Assembly (NCBI RefSeq): GCF_009720675.1
Contig: NZ_WNJO01000008.1
Location: forward strand, 62,001 to 126,000
Direction of reading: 5' to 3'
Source of the DNA: Secundilactobacillus folii
GTDB lineage: Bacteria; Bacillota; Bacilli; Lactobacillales; Lactobacillaceae
Length of the DNA stretch: 64,000 nt
The position numbers and the translations under genes are program-made. Shown one piece after another: positions 1 through 8,953 of the stretch. The notes under the pieces were generated by a model. That model did not search any database. It was not told the origin of the DNA and saw only the letters and a list, made by a program, of their open reading frames with translations. Each line of letters starts with the position of its first letter. Position 1 is the stretch's first letter.

Positions 1-855
1 TGGTTTAAGCAGACAGACCTGTTTTTACATACGGCTCTCAGTCAGGCGTTTAAACCCGTGGAGTTAGCGGACACTCAGATTTTTCTCTGTCCATACTTTG
101 AACCTTTTGATGCTCAGCAATATTTCGATGACGATAGTTTACAGCATCTTGACCAAGCATTTGCGAGAGTCGTCGATGAAATGAAGAAAGCATTTGATCC
201 AAGCAAAAAGCATTTATTAGCCGCACATTTCTTTGCAGCGGGCAGTTCCACAACGGACTCGGAGACCAACTTAACAGTTGGCGGTCTTGCAGCAGTACCA
301 ACGGATCTTCTAGCCGATTTTGATTACGTTGCGTTGGGTCATTTGCATGGTAAGAATGCCTTACATATGCGCCAAGCAAGATATAGTGGTTCACCAGTCA
401 AGTTTTCGCTTTCAGAAGCGGCACAGGAAAAAGGGGTTTGGATCGTGGATACTGATCAAACGCCAGTAAAACTGACTTTTAAAACGCTGACCCCAATTCA
501 TGATGTGAAGTTGCTTACAGACAGTTTTGATCACTTGATTCATTCCACGGACGATCCTGCCATCGATCATGATGATTATTTTGGCATCACGTTAACCGAT
601 ACTCAGCCGATTCCAAATGTAATGGCACGTTTACGAGAAGTTTTTCCGAAAATTGTCACGCTAAGCCGTCAAGATGGTTTTTCGACCCAAGTACGGTACC
701 AAGGCGAAAGTGGTCAGCAAATTAGGCAAAAAGCGCCCATGACGCTTCTTAAGGACTTTTACGAGCAAGTGGCTAAGGAGCCACTCACACCACAACAAGA
801 AAAATGGGCTAAAACAACTCTCAAACAAGCGAGTGAAGGAGGTCAGCCATCTTGA
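1..855 (+). CDS. sbcD: Exonuclease subunit SbcD, 5'-truncated by the window edge
   Basis: The reading frame is open from the first base, so only the last 284 residues are visible; the family is usually about 370-400 residues. SbcD is the Mre11-type metallophosphoesterase that partners SbcC to cleave DNA hairpins and protein-blocked ends. The visible part contains a late phosphoesterase motif ending in GHLHG near base 342 and the C-terminal capping region. The four-base overlap with sbcC (TTGA) indicates translational coupling. The N-terminal metal-binding motifs lie outside the window, so catalytic completeness cannot be judged. Confidence 0.93.
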   Translation, partial: WFKQTDLFLHTALSQAFKPVELADTQIFLCPYFEPFDAQQYFDDDSLQHLDQAFARVVDEMKKAFDPSKKHLLAAHFFAAGSSTTDSETNLTVGGLAAVPTDLLADFDYVALGHLHGKNALHMRQARYSGSPVKFSLSEAAQEKGVWIVDTDQTPVKLTFKTLTPIHDVKLLTDSFDHLIHSTDDPAIDHDDYFGITLTDTQPIPNVMARLREVFPKIVTLSRQDGFSTQVRYQGESGQQIRQKAPMTLLKDFYEQVAKEPLTPQQEKWAKTTLKQASEGGQPS

Positions 856-3800
856 AACCAATTAAATTAACCATGAATAACTTTGGCCCCTATAGTCAAC
901 AGACAGTTGATTTTACACTACTTAAAGATGCTTCAATTTTTTTGATTTCAGGGCCAACTGGCAGTGGCAAAACCACCTTGTTTGATGCCATGACCTTCGC
1001 ATTGTACGGCGAAAGTGCCAGTGAAGATCGGGATCCAGCATCATTTCGTTCAGACTTTGCTGCACCGGATGAACCAACTGAAGTTACACTTAGATTTGAA
1101 CACCAAGGTGTCGAATACGAGATTACTCGACGACCAAAACAAACTTTAAATAAAAAACGCGGTTCAGGTACTCGGGAATACACAAGTAGTGGACGATTGA
1201 AAATTTTTCAGGCCGGTGAAAAAGTTGATGAAGTAACCCGCCTTCAAGAAATTAACCTTAAATTATCGGATGTTCTTCAAATCAGTCGGAAGCAGTTTGT
1301 TCAGATCGTGTTACTTCCACAAGGCGAATTTCGTCGTTTTCTTGTTTCAGACAGTGCAGCAAAGGAAACCATCTTACGGAAGGTATTCGGCACTCAGCTT
1401 TTCCAAAAATGGGCTAACGCACTGAAGGTGGAGTTAAACCAACAACGAGATAAGGTAAAATCTTGGCAATCAGTAATCGATAACGGCTTAAAACGAGTGC
1501 GCTGGATTGATGAAAATGGTAATCACGATATTGCACAGCTTGAGGAACAACAGGGCATCGCTGAGAGAAAGTTGATGGTGGCTAAGAAGGCTTTCACCCA
1601 AGCACAGCAAAGGGTCACCGCGACACAGCATAAACTGGATTTGGATCAAAAAATGAACCAAAACATTAAAGATTTAACCGAAAAGAAGCACTTAGTGACT
1701 CAACTGCAAGGTGAGTCGCCTAAAATTAAAAAACTGCAAGAACAACTTGAAACGCTAAATTGGGTTCGAGAAGAGCGGGCAACCTACCAAAGATTGCAAG
1801 AGCTAAAAGCACAAACTGACCAGTTAGAAAAGCAAAAAGTTACTTTAACTCACAACCTCAACAATCAAAAACAAGCAGCTAAGAAAATTGAGAACGCTAA
1901 ACTTAATCTGGAAGCGCAGGCATCCACAATCGACCAGATCCAGTCCAAAGTTACTTTATTGACTGCACAGCGACCGTTATTTGAACAAGTTAACCATTTA
2001 AAGGAACAGTATCAACAAACGGTCGAACAACGAACGAAGATAGCCAATAAATTAAAAAGTGAACAGGAGCAAGACACTAAGCTGACCAAGACCTTACAGT
2101 CGCTAAATGAAACTATTTTGCATCAATCTGAATTTCTGAAACAGCAATCAGCACTTTTGAGTGAACAAGTTGAACAACGGGCTTCCATGACACGCTTAAC
2201 AAGCCTTAAACAGCAGGCGCAACAAATTACTGATCTGACTAGTGAGGAGGCCCAAAGCTTAAAATCACTAACAAAAGTTTCTCAACGGGTCGAGACTACG
2301 TCAAAAGTCTACGCTCAATTACGTAATCAATGGTTGGAGGGCCAAATTGCAGTGTTGGCCAGTCAACTTAAGCCCGGTACGCCATGTCCCGTCTGCGGTA
2401 GTGTTGAACACCCAATGCCTCATCAAGTGGTCAGTGATAAAGTAGTGGATGACCAAACTGTTAAGGATTCAGAGCAACAATTGCAAGAGGTGCGTGGCAT
2501 ACAAACAAAACTGCAGGCTCAACTAGATAATCAGCGTCAATCACTAAGCCAGCAGCAAGGGGATTTCCACAAAAAATTTGCCGATTTTGCCAAACAAACT
2601 GGTTTTGGCACTGATTTATCACTAATGGAGATTGAACAACGGCTTAACGACGCACAAGCTAAAACAACAGCGGATTTGACTAAATTGCAGAGAAACCTGT
2701 CTGATATTGATACAGCCATTATGAAACGCGAGAAATTGAATGTTAATTTGACTTCGTTGCAAAAAGAAATTCGGCAGATTCAAACTGACGTACAGGATGC
2801 TACGGTAACAGAACAGAAAAAGAAAACAGAATTAGCCAGTGCAGAAAAAGGTTTGCCAGACCGTTTTGATGATTTAGAAAGCCTTGATAGTTATTTAAAA
2901 ACTAAAAGAAAACAAATTTCTGATTACCACGATCAGGTCAAAAGTTTGACGGAGCAATTACAGGAGACAATTGAAGCAATTACGACTGGCAAAGCTAATT
3001 TATCCAGTAATCTAGCACAATTGCATGATACAAACAATCAATTAACCACGCTTGATTCGCAGTTTATACAAACTCTAAGTCAACGTTTAGGTGAGGATGC
3101 TAAGCAACAATATCAAACTTTACTAGCACAACTTGAAAAGACTACTGGAATTGAAAAATCAATCAAGGCTTATCAAGATCAACTGACTGCTGCTAAGGCG
3201 GATGTTAAAGCCTTTTCAGAGTTAGTTGGCACACATCAGATGGTTGATATTTCACTTGTTCAAACAGAACTAAAAGATTTAAATGATCAGTTAAATGAAA
3301 AGCGGCAAATGATGGACGATCAACAAGAAGACGTCACGGTTAACGGCGATATTTTCAGGCAGTTGACGGATGCCACTAAGAAGGTCAAAACTCAGATAAA
3401 TGACATCAATGAATTGCAACTGTTAGTTGAAACGGTGGCTGGCGGTGGTGATAATAAGCTCGGGTTAGAACGTTATGTATTAAGGGCTCAATTAGTCGAA
3501 ATTCTGTCAATTGCAAATGAACATCTCAAACAACTCAGTTCAGGGCGGTATTCATTACAGCTCCATATGGAGGCTGGTGCCTATCAAAAAAACACCGGTC
3601 TTGAGATCGATGTTTATGATGATAATGTTGGTCAGGTGCGAAGTGTGCACACCCTTTCTGGGGGTGAGAGTTTTATTGCAGCTCTTAGTTTAGCGTTAGC
3701 ACTTGGTGAGATTATTCAAAATGAATCTGGTGGGATTAGTATCGATGCCTTATTTGTGGATGAAGGCTTTGGCTCACTTGATCAAGAATCACTGTCAACA

Positions 3801-3950
3801 GCAATGAAAGCTTTAGAAAATGTTGAAAGCAGTCACCGCATGATTGGTATTATTAGTCACGTAGCATTATTACAGGAAACGATTCCTTATCAGATTCAGG
3901 TTCACGTGGTGGGTCAAGGTAAATCGGAAGCCAAGGTTGTCTTGCCATAA
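852..3950 (+). CDS. sbcC: Exonuclease subunit SbcC (Rad50-like ATPase)
   Basis: This 1032-residue SMC/Rad50-type ATPase works with SbcD in DNA end processing. The Walker A motif GPTGSGKT is at residues 34-41. A long coiled coil is interrupted by the CPVC zinc hook at 512-515, then returns to an ABC signature (LSGGES, about 935) and Walker B (ALFVDEG, about 965). The TTG start at 852 overlaps the sbcD stop and sits 9 bases after AAGGAGG, which supports it. The 3' end overlaps the convergent acyltransferase gene by 37 bases. Length and motif order are normal for the family. Confidence 0.96.
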   Translation: MKPIKLTMNNFGPYSQQTVDFTLLKDASIFLISGPTGSGKTTLFDAMTFALYGESASEDRDPASFRSDFAAPDEPTEVTLRFEHQGVEYEITRRPKQTLNKKRGSGTREYTSSGRLKIFQAGEKVDEVTRLQEINLKLSDVLQISRKQFVQIVLLPQGEFRRFLVSDSAAKETILRKVFGTQLFQKWANALKVELNQQRDKVKSWQSVIDNGLKRVRWIDENGNHDIAQLEEQQGIAERKLMVAKKAFTQAQQRVTATQHKLDLDQKMNQNIKDLTEKKHLVTQLQGESPKIKKLQEQLETLNWVREERATYQRLQELKAQTDQLEKQKVTLTHNLNNQKQAAKKIENAKLNLEAQASTIDQIQSKVTLLTAQRPLFEQVNHLKEQYQQTVEQRTKIANKLKSEQEQDTKLTKTLQSLNETILHQSEFLKQQSALLSEQVEQRASMTRLTSLKQQAQQITDLTSEEAQSLKSLTKVSQRVETTSKVYAQLRNQWLEGQIAVLASQLKPGTPCPVCGSVEHPMPHQVVSDKVVDDQTVKDSEQQLQEVRGIQTKLQAQLDNQRQSLSQQQGDFHKKFADFAKQTGFGTDLSLMEIEQRLNDAQAKTTADLTKLQRNLSDIDTAIMKREKLNVNLTSLQKEIRQIQTDVQDATVTEQKKKTELASAEKGLPDRFDDLESLDSYLKTKRKQISDYHDQVKSLTEQLQETIEAITTGKANLSSNLAQLHDTNNQLTTLDSQFIQTLSQRLGEDAKQQYQTLLAQLEKTTGIEKSIKAYQDQLTAAKADVKAFSELVGTHQMVDISLVQTELKDLNDQLNEKRQMMDDQQEDVTVNGDIFRQLTDATKKVKTQINDINELQLLVETVAGGGDNKLGLERYVLRAQLVEILSIANEHLKQLSSGRYSLQLHMEAGAYQKNTGLEIDVYDDNVGQVRSVHTLSGGESFIAALSLALALGEIIQNESGGISIDALFVDEGFGSLDQESLSTAMKALENVESSHRMIGIISHVALLQETIPYQIQVHVVGQGKSEAKVVLP

Positions 3951-4789
3951 TTCCAACCAATGATATCTGCTGGTTCAAATTGATAAGTCAGAGGTTCATG
4001 ATAAGCTAGTTCGTAAGCTGCTTTCTTTTGTGCCTGATCCTGCTTGAGCATCATTTCGCTATTTTCGTGTTCGTTTAATTGTGGATCAGGATAAATTGGT
4101 CTAAGAATGTGAACGACGTATTTCATTGGTGTCACACCCTGAACCGGAGCTTGATCTAATAATTGCATTTCAGTAAAACACGAGATGATTGGCACGTTAA
4201 ATTTTGCGGCGTAGTGGTATGCGCCAGGCATAAATGGACGTGGTTTGCGATAGTGCCACCACATTTCTTGTTCTGGATAAATTAAAATGGGCGTGTTTTT
4301 TGAGAGCGTCTCGCCAATTAAATTTGGTAGAACGCGCCCCAAGTAATGAAGGTTAGTGCTGACCGGTATTGTGTCGGCGTTGCGCATTAAAAAGCCCAAG
4401 ACACCAGACATCTTGTAGTTAGCAACTTGGGATAAGACCGCCATTTTTGGATAGCCTAATTTTTGCATTGAAAACCGAATTGCAGTATTTTCTGTGGGGC
4501 TAAAATGGTTGCTGGTAATGATGGCTGAGCCGAGATTTTGAATGTTTTCGATGCCAATAACACTTGTTGAACGATTTTCGTAGTTGGTAATTGCTCGCAT
4601 TAATAATCTTGCCAAAAACGTTCGGCTTCGTTGTGAGATTGTGTTGCGATGGGATAAAAACCAATTTAATAACTGCCCTTCCTCGCCAACTGATAAGTTA
4701 GGATCATTGATCTCAACTTTACGGTGAAAATCTTCTGCATGAACAGCGGAAATAATATTTTCAACTACCTGACTAGTATCATTGGACAT
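3914..4789 (-). CDS. PlsC/LPLAT-type acyltransferase, distal gene of the glycosyltransferase operon
   Basis: The 291-residue protein resembles the 1-acylglycerol-phosphate acyltransferase superfamily. NHFSPTE at 94-100 occupies the place of the catalytic NHx4D motif, and YPEQEMWW at 171-178 corresponds to the later substrate-binding block. The acidic residue of the first motif is Glu rather than the usual Asp. The N-terminal 80 residues are hydrophilic with no clear membrane segment. It is the last gene of a four-gene minus-strand operon, 12 bases after a GT8 gene, with GGGGG 9 bases before its ATG. The substrate is unknown; a lipid or glycolipid acceptor is inferred from the neighbours. Confidence 0.8.
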   Translation of the reverse strand: MSNDTSQVVENIISAVHAEDFHRKVEINDPNLSVGEEGQLLNWFLSHRNTISQRSRTFLARLLMRAITNYENRSTSVIGIENIQNLGSAIITSNHFSPTENTAIRFSMQKLGYPKMAVLSQVANYKMSGVLGFLMRNADTIPVSTNLHYLGRVLPNLIGETLSKNTPILIYPEQEMWWHYRKPRPFMPGAYHYAAKFNVPIISCFTEMQLLDQAPVQGVTPMKYVVHILRPIYPDPQLNEHENSEMMLKQDQAQKKAAYELAYHEPLTYQFEPADIIGWNYGKTTLASDLP

Positions 4790-4801
4790 TTATGACGCCC
4801 C

Positions 4802-5728
4802 CTAGGCTAGAACTGTTTTTAGAGTGACCTGGTCTCTTTGCAAAGACTGAGCAGTCGACACAATTGCTTCACGTTTGTTATTGTCCAACTTGGTTTCCTG
4901 CTGTGTATACTGACTAAGCGTTTGCTTCAACTGGCTTGCATAAGCGGTCCGACTTGCAGTTTCCCAAAATTGCTGAGCAAAGGGAACGTTGACGTAGTGC
5001 CAAGGCTTTTTCAGTAAGTTATAGTGGACAATGACAACATTCTCGGTTTCTTTGACAGGCATTGCCGTTTGCGTGTTCCATTTTACTGGCAAAAGAAGCA
5101 TCTTATCCTTTGCCAATGCATTGATATAATCTTGATCAGCTGCTATTAATTTAAAGTGGTAACGCTGAAGCAGATCTAAAAATTGGGTTGTAAAATGATG
5201 ATTTCGTAATGCAACTAAATTCATTAAGAGCACACCAGAATTAACGTACTGGTGGCTAGGCACACCGATGATTTGCTCAGAATATTTCGATAATTCCGGG
5301 TCGTTGGCGATAAATTGATCCACAATCGCACCAAAAAGATGGTCGCCAATTGGCTGTTGATAAAGGGTTGCAATGTCATCCAATATCAATGTATCTGCAT
5401 CAAGGTAGATTGCCTTAGCCATAGCTGGAAACATATCCGCAATAAATATGCGGTAGTAAATCGTTAAAGTTCGAAAGTCAGCAAAGAGTAAATTGTGATC
5501 GTTCTTAAAAAGTGTCTCAAATTGATGATTGATCTCACTAAATGAAATTTTGACGTTATTGGTTGCTAATAATCTGATTGCTTGCTGATTTTCGGCGGAT
5601 AATTGCTGATATAAAATAGTGATTTTATACTGATTTTTGGGATCAGCATGTTCAATCAATGATTGAATGCTGACAGCAAGTAATGGTGCATAGTTATCGT
5701 TAACCCCATAGAAAATTGGAATTTGCAT
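4802..5728 (-). CDS. Family 8 glycosyltransferase
   Basis: This 308-residue protein belongs to GT8 (LgtC/GspA-like retaining transferases that use UDP-sugars). The N-terminal IFYGVNDNY segment fits the nucleotide-binding start of the family. The metal-binding DxD appears as DAD at 110-112 inside YLDADTLILDD. Further blocks are VNSGVLLMNL and a DQD near residue 198. No signal peptide is visible, so it is probably cytosolic and membrane-associated. The ATG follows GGAGGGG by about 5 bases. It lies between another GT8 gene and an acyltransferase, suggesting sequential steps in building an acylated glycoconjugate. Sugar donor and acceptor cannot be read from sequence. Confidence 0.86.
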   Translation of the reverse strand: MQIPIFYGVNDNYAPLLAVSIQSLIEHADPKNQYKITILYQQLSAENQQAIRLLATNNVKISFSEINHQFETLFKNDHNLLFADFRTLTIYYRIFIADMFPAMAKAIYLDADTLILDDIATLYQQPIGDHLFGAIVDQFIANDPELSKYSEQIIGVPSHQYVNSGVLLMNLVALRNHHFTTQFLDLLQRYHFKLIAADQDYINALAKDKMLLLPVKWNTQTAMPVKETENVVIVHYNLLKKPWHYVNVPFAQQFWETASRTAYASQLKQTLSQYTQQETKLDNNKREAIVSTAQSLQRDQVTLKTVLA

Positions 5729-5750
5729 TGTACCCCTCCAAAATTGATAA

Positions 5751-6566
5751 TTATTTTTTTAAAGCTTCGTATTCGGCAAGAATATCATCGTATTCATAGA
5801 GTCGAAGTTCATGGTGCACTTTGTCAACCTCCCATGGCTTGACAGTCAAAGTATGAATCCACGGAAACATTCGGAAACTGGTCGTGAAATGTTGAAATAC
5901 AGTTGAGTTGTGCAAGCGGCGTTGTTCATTGTATCTTCGTGGCGCAATTTTTCTCTCCGACATCAAGCTATTAATGGCAGTTTGATCGGGCATGAACATT
6001 CGATTGGTTTGGCATAACTTGAGTGCGTCAGCAAAAAGGCCGGTCGTACGAATCTCTGGCATGTTTAATAGCAAAATACCTGAATTAAGATAATGAAATT
6101 TACCAAAGATTCGACGGAAGACCCATTTACCATAATAATCAAGTACACCCACTAATTGAAGGTGATCAAGTGACTGATGATAGAAAGTACTGCAATCCTT
6201 GCGACAAATGACATCAGTATCTAAATACAATAAACGGTCTGGTAATTCTGAAACTTGATCAGCATAGAGCCGCAACATACAATTTGGTGTAAAAATTGAA
6301 TTCATATTTGCCACTGGCGGCTGTTTGGCAACTAAGTTAGAAATATCAATTCTGTGAACGCCATTTTTAACATTTTTTTCTTTAACTAAGTTTGCTAGTT
6401 TTTGTGTCGTCTTTTTAGGCAGTGGAAAATAATCTTTGCTGGCAGTATGGATGCTGGCAGTTAAAACATAGATATTTAATGGTTCCGAAACGTTTTTTAA
6501 CAATGATATTGTAGAAATCAGCAATCCGTCTCCCATTTTTTGGTCCCCACAGTATAAAATGTTCAT
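5751..6566 (-). CDS. Family 8 glycosyltransferase (second copy, divergent)
   Basis: The 271-residue protein starts MNILYCGDQK and carries YLDTDVI with the DxD motif at 116-118, LNSGILLLNM, and a DQTAIN block typical of GT8. A frame extension of 20 codons upstream exists, but the ATG at 6566 has GAGGAGG upstream and follows the preceding gene's stop by one base, so this start is preferred. It is clearly diverged from the neighbouring GT8, so the two probably act on different acceptors or add different sugars. It is translationally coupled to the upstream acyltransferase. Confidence 0.86.
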   Translation of the reverse strand: MNILYCGDQKMGDGLLISTISLLKNVSEPLNIYVLTASIHTASKDYFPLPKKTTQKLANLVKEKNVKNGVHRIDISNLVAKQPPVANMNSIFTPNCMLRLYADQVSELPDRLLYLDTDVICRKDCSTFYHQSLDHLQLVGVLDYYGKWVFRRIFGKFHYLNSGILLLNMPEIRTTGLFADALKLCQTNRMFMPDQTAINSLMSERKIAPRRYNEQRRLHNSTVFQHFTTSFRMFPWIHTLTVKPWEVDKVHHELRLYEYDDILAEYEALKK

Positions 6567-6567
6567 T

Positions 6568-7329
6568 TTACAACCTCCTCTCGTAATTGAGATACGCATA
6601 AGAGCTATTCTGACTGCGTTTCTCAAATTGTAACATTACTTTGTCATGAAGGTCTTTTTGACGTTGCTTCGCAGGTAAAGAAGTATCAACGAAAAAGGGT
6701 CCGTCAAGATAGACGGTAATGTTAGGTTTTTGGTGCCATTTCGAGGCTTGGTAAGTTGTTGTCATCGTATAGACCGGAGCGGGATGATAACTGGGATAAT
6801 GAAAGCTCGTTTCATTAAATGGCCTGATTCTAGTCGCAAAAGGCCAGACGTGTGCTTCTGGATAAATGACAACCGTATGATTCTGATCAACTTGTTGGTA
6901 AACTGCCTCAGTAAAACGGTGCATATCACGAATGTTATTAGGAATTGGTAACCCACCCCCTAAAGGAATCAACCGACCGATGATAGGGATGCCCAAGTTA
7001 GCCGGAGAAACGATGACTGCTGGATGATGGATGACACAAAAGGGACTAAAAACATCGCCCTGAGGTTGAGTGTGATTCGCGTAAAGATATGCGCCACTGT
7101 GTAACTGTTTAAGCAGGTTTCCATTAACATAACGAATGTGTAGCCACCAGTGGCAATAAAAATAGGCAAAACCGCTGATCAACCACTGAAATACCTGTTG
7201 TATGCAGATATAAACACTATTTTTTTGCCATTTATAGGATTTGGGCAGTTGATAATCCTGCTGGTGACTTTTTATAACGTCGTCAGTCAGTGATTGATAG
7301 AATATGGTTTGACCATTTTTGAATTTCAA
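6568..7329 (-). CDS. PlsC-type acyltransferase, first gene of the glycosyltransferase operon
   Basis: The 253-residue protein is of the lysophospholipid acyltransferase superfamily. NHTQPQGD at 85-92 is the catalytic histidine motif and YPEAHVWP at 156-163 the later conserved block. An aromatic hydrophobic stretch at about 42-62 could anchor it at the membrane face. It begins with TTG about 7 bases after AGAGG. A promoter (TTGTGT, 17 bases, TATACT) and an inverted repeat lie just upstream, facing the divergent TetR gene. It differs strongly from the acyltransferase at the other end of the operon, so the two are not recent duplicates. Confidence 0.83.
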   Translation of the reverse strand: MKFKNGQTIFYQSLTDDVIKSHQQDYQLPKSYKWQKNSVYICIQQVFQWLISGFAYFYCHWWLHIRYVNGNLLKQLHSGAYLYANHTQPQGDVFSPFCVIHHPAVIVSPANLGIPIIGRLIPLGGGLPIPNNIRDMHRFTEAVYQQVDQNHTVVIYPEAHVWPFATRIRPFNETSFHYPSYHPAPVYTMTTTYQASKWHQKPNITVYLDGPFFVDTSLPAKQRQKDLHDKVMLQFEKRSQNSSYAYLNYERRL

Positions 7330-7351
7330 AAGATCGCCTCTTTCCTATTGT

Positions 7352-7367
7352 AAGTGAGCACTCACTT
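7352..7367. promoter_or_regulatory. Inverted repeat, candidate TetR operator in the operon 5' leader
   Basis: AAGTGAG and CTCACTT form 7-base arms around a central CA. The site lies between the predicted transcription start and the TTG start of the acyltransferase operon. A bound repressor could therefore block elongation or initiation. The length and near-palindromic form fit a TetR-family operator; assignment to the adjacent TetR gene is inference. Confidence 0.6.
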
Positions 7368-7383
7368 TCTTTGATTCACCTTG

Positions 7384-7412
7384 AGTATATGAAATTGGCA
7401 CTGATTACACAA
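7384..7412 (-). promoter_or_regulatory. Promoter of the acyltransferase/GT8 operon
   Basis: On the minus strand TTGTGT (-35) and TATACT (-10) are separated by exactly 17 bases, about 55 bases before the first gene. Both boxes fit a housekeeping sigma-A promoter with two or fewer mismatches per box. Confidence 0.65.
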
Positions 7413-7436
7413 CCCTTACTTCGATAGAATTTGATG

Positions 7437-7472
7437 GTTAAACGACAATTTATGGACAAATTGTCGTTTAAC
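7437..7472. repeat. Perfect 15-base-arm inverted repeat between divergent genes
   Basis: GTTAAACGACAATTT and its exact reverse complement flank the six bases ATGGAC. No T-run follows on either strand, so it is not a typical terminator. It lies 51 bases upstream of the tetR start and just behind the -35 of the divergent operon. It is a strong candidate operator, most simply for the TetR protein encoded beside it. Confidence 0.75.
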
Positions 7473-7523
7473 AGTACAAAATCTTTTGATTTGATGATAA
7501 GTTAGTTTCGGGAGGAAACTGAA

Positions 7524-8072
7524 ATGACAGATTTGAGAGTTGTTAAAACCAAGCAAGCCATCGAGTCCGCTTTCGTTAGCTTAGTTCTTGAGGAGGGATT
7601 TGACCGAATAACGGTGAGTGAACTTGCTGCCAAGGCAATGATCAACAGACAAACGTTCTATCAACATTATCTTGATAAGTTTGATTTGGCAGAGCAAATG
7701 GGCCAAGAGGTTTTAAAAATGTATGATAAGCTCGGCGAACAACGCATCAGCTTGAGTCGTCAAAATAAAAACGTGATTCAAATTGTTGATGAGGTTCGAC
7801 CGACTTTGCGAGAAGTTTTTCATAATCACCGTCAGGAAATTACCGCTTTGTTTAAGATTCATATGAATAATTTTGATCTGAGAATTGAGCTCACCAAACG
7901 CGTTCAAGGCGTGATTAGTCAGTTACTCTCAGGCCAAGCTTCAGAGTTTGAACTAGCAATTTTGACAGGGATCATTTCAAGTATGATTACTTATTTATTG
8001 ACGCATGATGACCTGCCAAGCGATGAAGAAATTGCCGAAGACTTAGTCCGTATCAAGCGTTTGTTTAGTTAG
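7524..8072 (+). CDS. TetR/AcrR-family transcriptional regulator
   Basis: The 182-residue protein has an N-terminal helix-turn-helix: residues 1-50 run VKTKQAIESAF through ITVSELAAKAMINRQTFYQHY, the classic TetR pattern. The C-terminal helical region is short and lacks recognisable ligand residues. It resembles the small TetR regulators of Bacillota that carry a generic C-terminal domain. The ATG follows GGAGGAA. It is divergent from the acyltransferase/GT8 operon, and two inverted repeats lie between them, so it probably represses that operon and itself. The next gene, map, begins 9 bases later and may be co-transcribed. Confidence 0.88.
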   Translation: MTDLRVVKTKQAIESAFVSLVLEEGFDRITVSELAAKAMINRQTFYQHYLDKFDLAEQMGQEVLKMYDKLGEQRISLSRQNKNVIQIVDEVRPTLREVFHNHRQEITALFKIHMNNFDLRIELTKRVQGVISQLLSGQASEFELAILTGIISSMITYLLTHDDLPSDEEIAEDLVRIKRLFS

Positions 8073-8081
8073 GAGAAAAAT

Positions 8082-8873
8082 TTGATTACTATAAAATCCG
8101 CCCGTGAGATTGAAAAGATGCGTGCATCCGGTGCCGTCTTAGCTGGCGTCTTGAATGGGTTACTTGACGTTATTGAGCCGGGGATCTCAACATGGGAGAT
8201 TGAAAAATTTGCGACGACTTACATTGCAAAACATGGCGCGACTGCCGAGGAAAAAGGTTTTGAAGGCTATCAATACGCAACGTGCGTGAACGTGAATGAT
8301 GAAGTTGCCCACGCGACACCCCGTAAAAAGCTTATTTTAAAATCAGGCGATGTGGTGGCCGTTGACCTAGTTGTTAACTTAGACGGATATTTGAGTGATG
8401 GCTGCCGCACTTATGCTGTTGGAAAAGTTACCGCCAACGAGCAGCGATTACTGGACGTCACCAGAAAAGCGCTTTACCGTGGCATTGATCAGGCTATAAT
8501 CGGTAATCGGCTGGGAGATATTGGAGCTGCTATCCAAAATTTTGTGGAAAACGAAAACCATATGGGTGACGTCCGTGAATTAATTGGTCATGGCATTCAA
8601 CCAACCATGCATGAACAGCCAGATGTACCTGCATATGGTGAAGCTGGCAAGGGTTTACGTCTGCGTGAAGGAATGACGATTACGATCGAGCCGATGGTCA
8701 ATTTAGGAACCAGAAAAATTCGAGCTCAGGAAACTGCCGACCATTCGTGGGAATATTACGTTACTGCCGATGGTTTACCTTCCGCGCAGTTCGAACATAC
8801 GTTAGCAATTACCAAGGATGGGCCAAAGATTTTGACGTCTCAAGATCCTACTCGGGATGCTAAATACCTTTAG
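8082..8873 (+). CDS. map: Type I methionine aminopeptidase
   Basis: The 263-residue enzyme removes N-terminal methionine from nascent proteins. The five metal ligands of the family are visible: D95, D106, H170, E203 and E239, with the extra catalytic histidine at H77 (VAHATP). It starts with TTG 6 bases after AGGAG. Its position outside the usual ribosomal-protein cluster, directly after a TetR regulator, is typical of lactobacilli that carry a map gene here. There is no N-terminal SH3-binding zinc extension. Confidence 0.94.
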   Translation: MITIKSAREIEKMRASGAVLAGVLNGLLDVIEPGISTWEIEKFATTYIAKHGATAEEKGFEGYQYATCVNVNDEVAHATPRKKLILKSGDVVAVDLVVNLDGYLSDGCRTYAVGKVTANEQRLLDVTRKALYRGIDQAIIGNRLGDIGAAIQNFVENENHMGDVRELIGHGIQPTMHEQPDVPAYGEAGKGLRLREGMTITIEPMVNLGTRKIRAQETADHSWEYYVTADGLPSAQFEHTLAITKDGPKILTSQDPTRDAKYL

Positions 8874-8953
8874 CTTGTTAAAATCAAAATTTAAGGCAAA
8901 TCTCCCAAATACAGCTATACTGTGGTTATTAGGCATAGAGGGAGAGAAGAATT

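Noticed and set aside
7437-7472. Rho-independent terminator
   Set aside because: The perfect hairpin is not followed by a T-run on either strand and lies between divergent, not convergent, genes.
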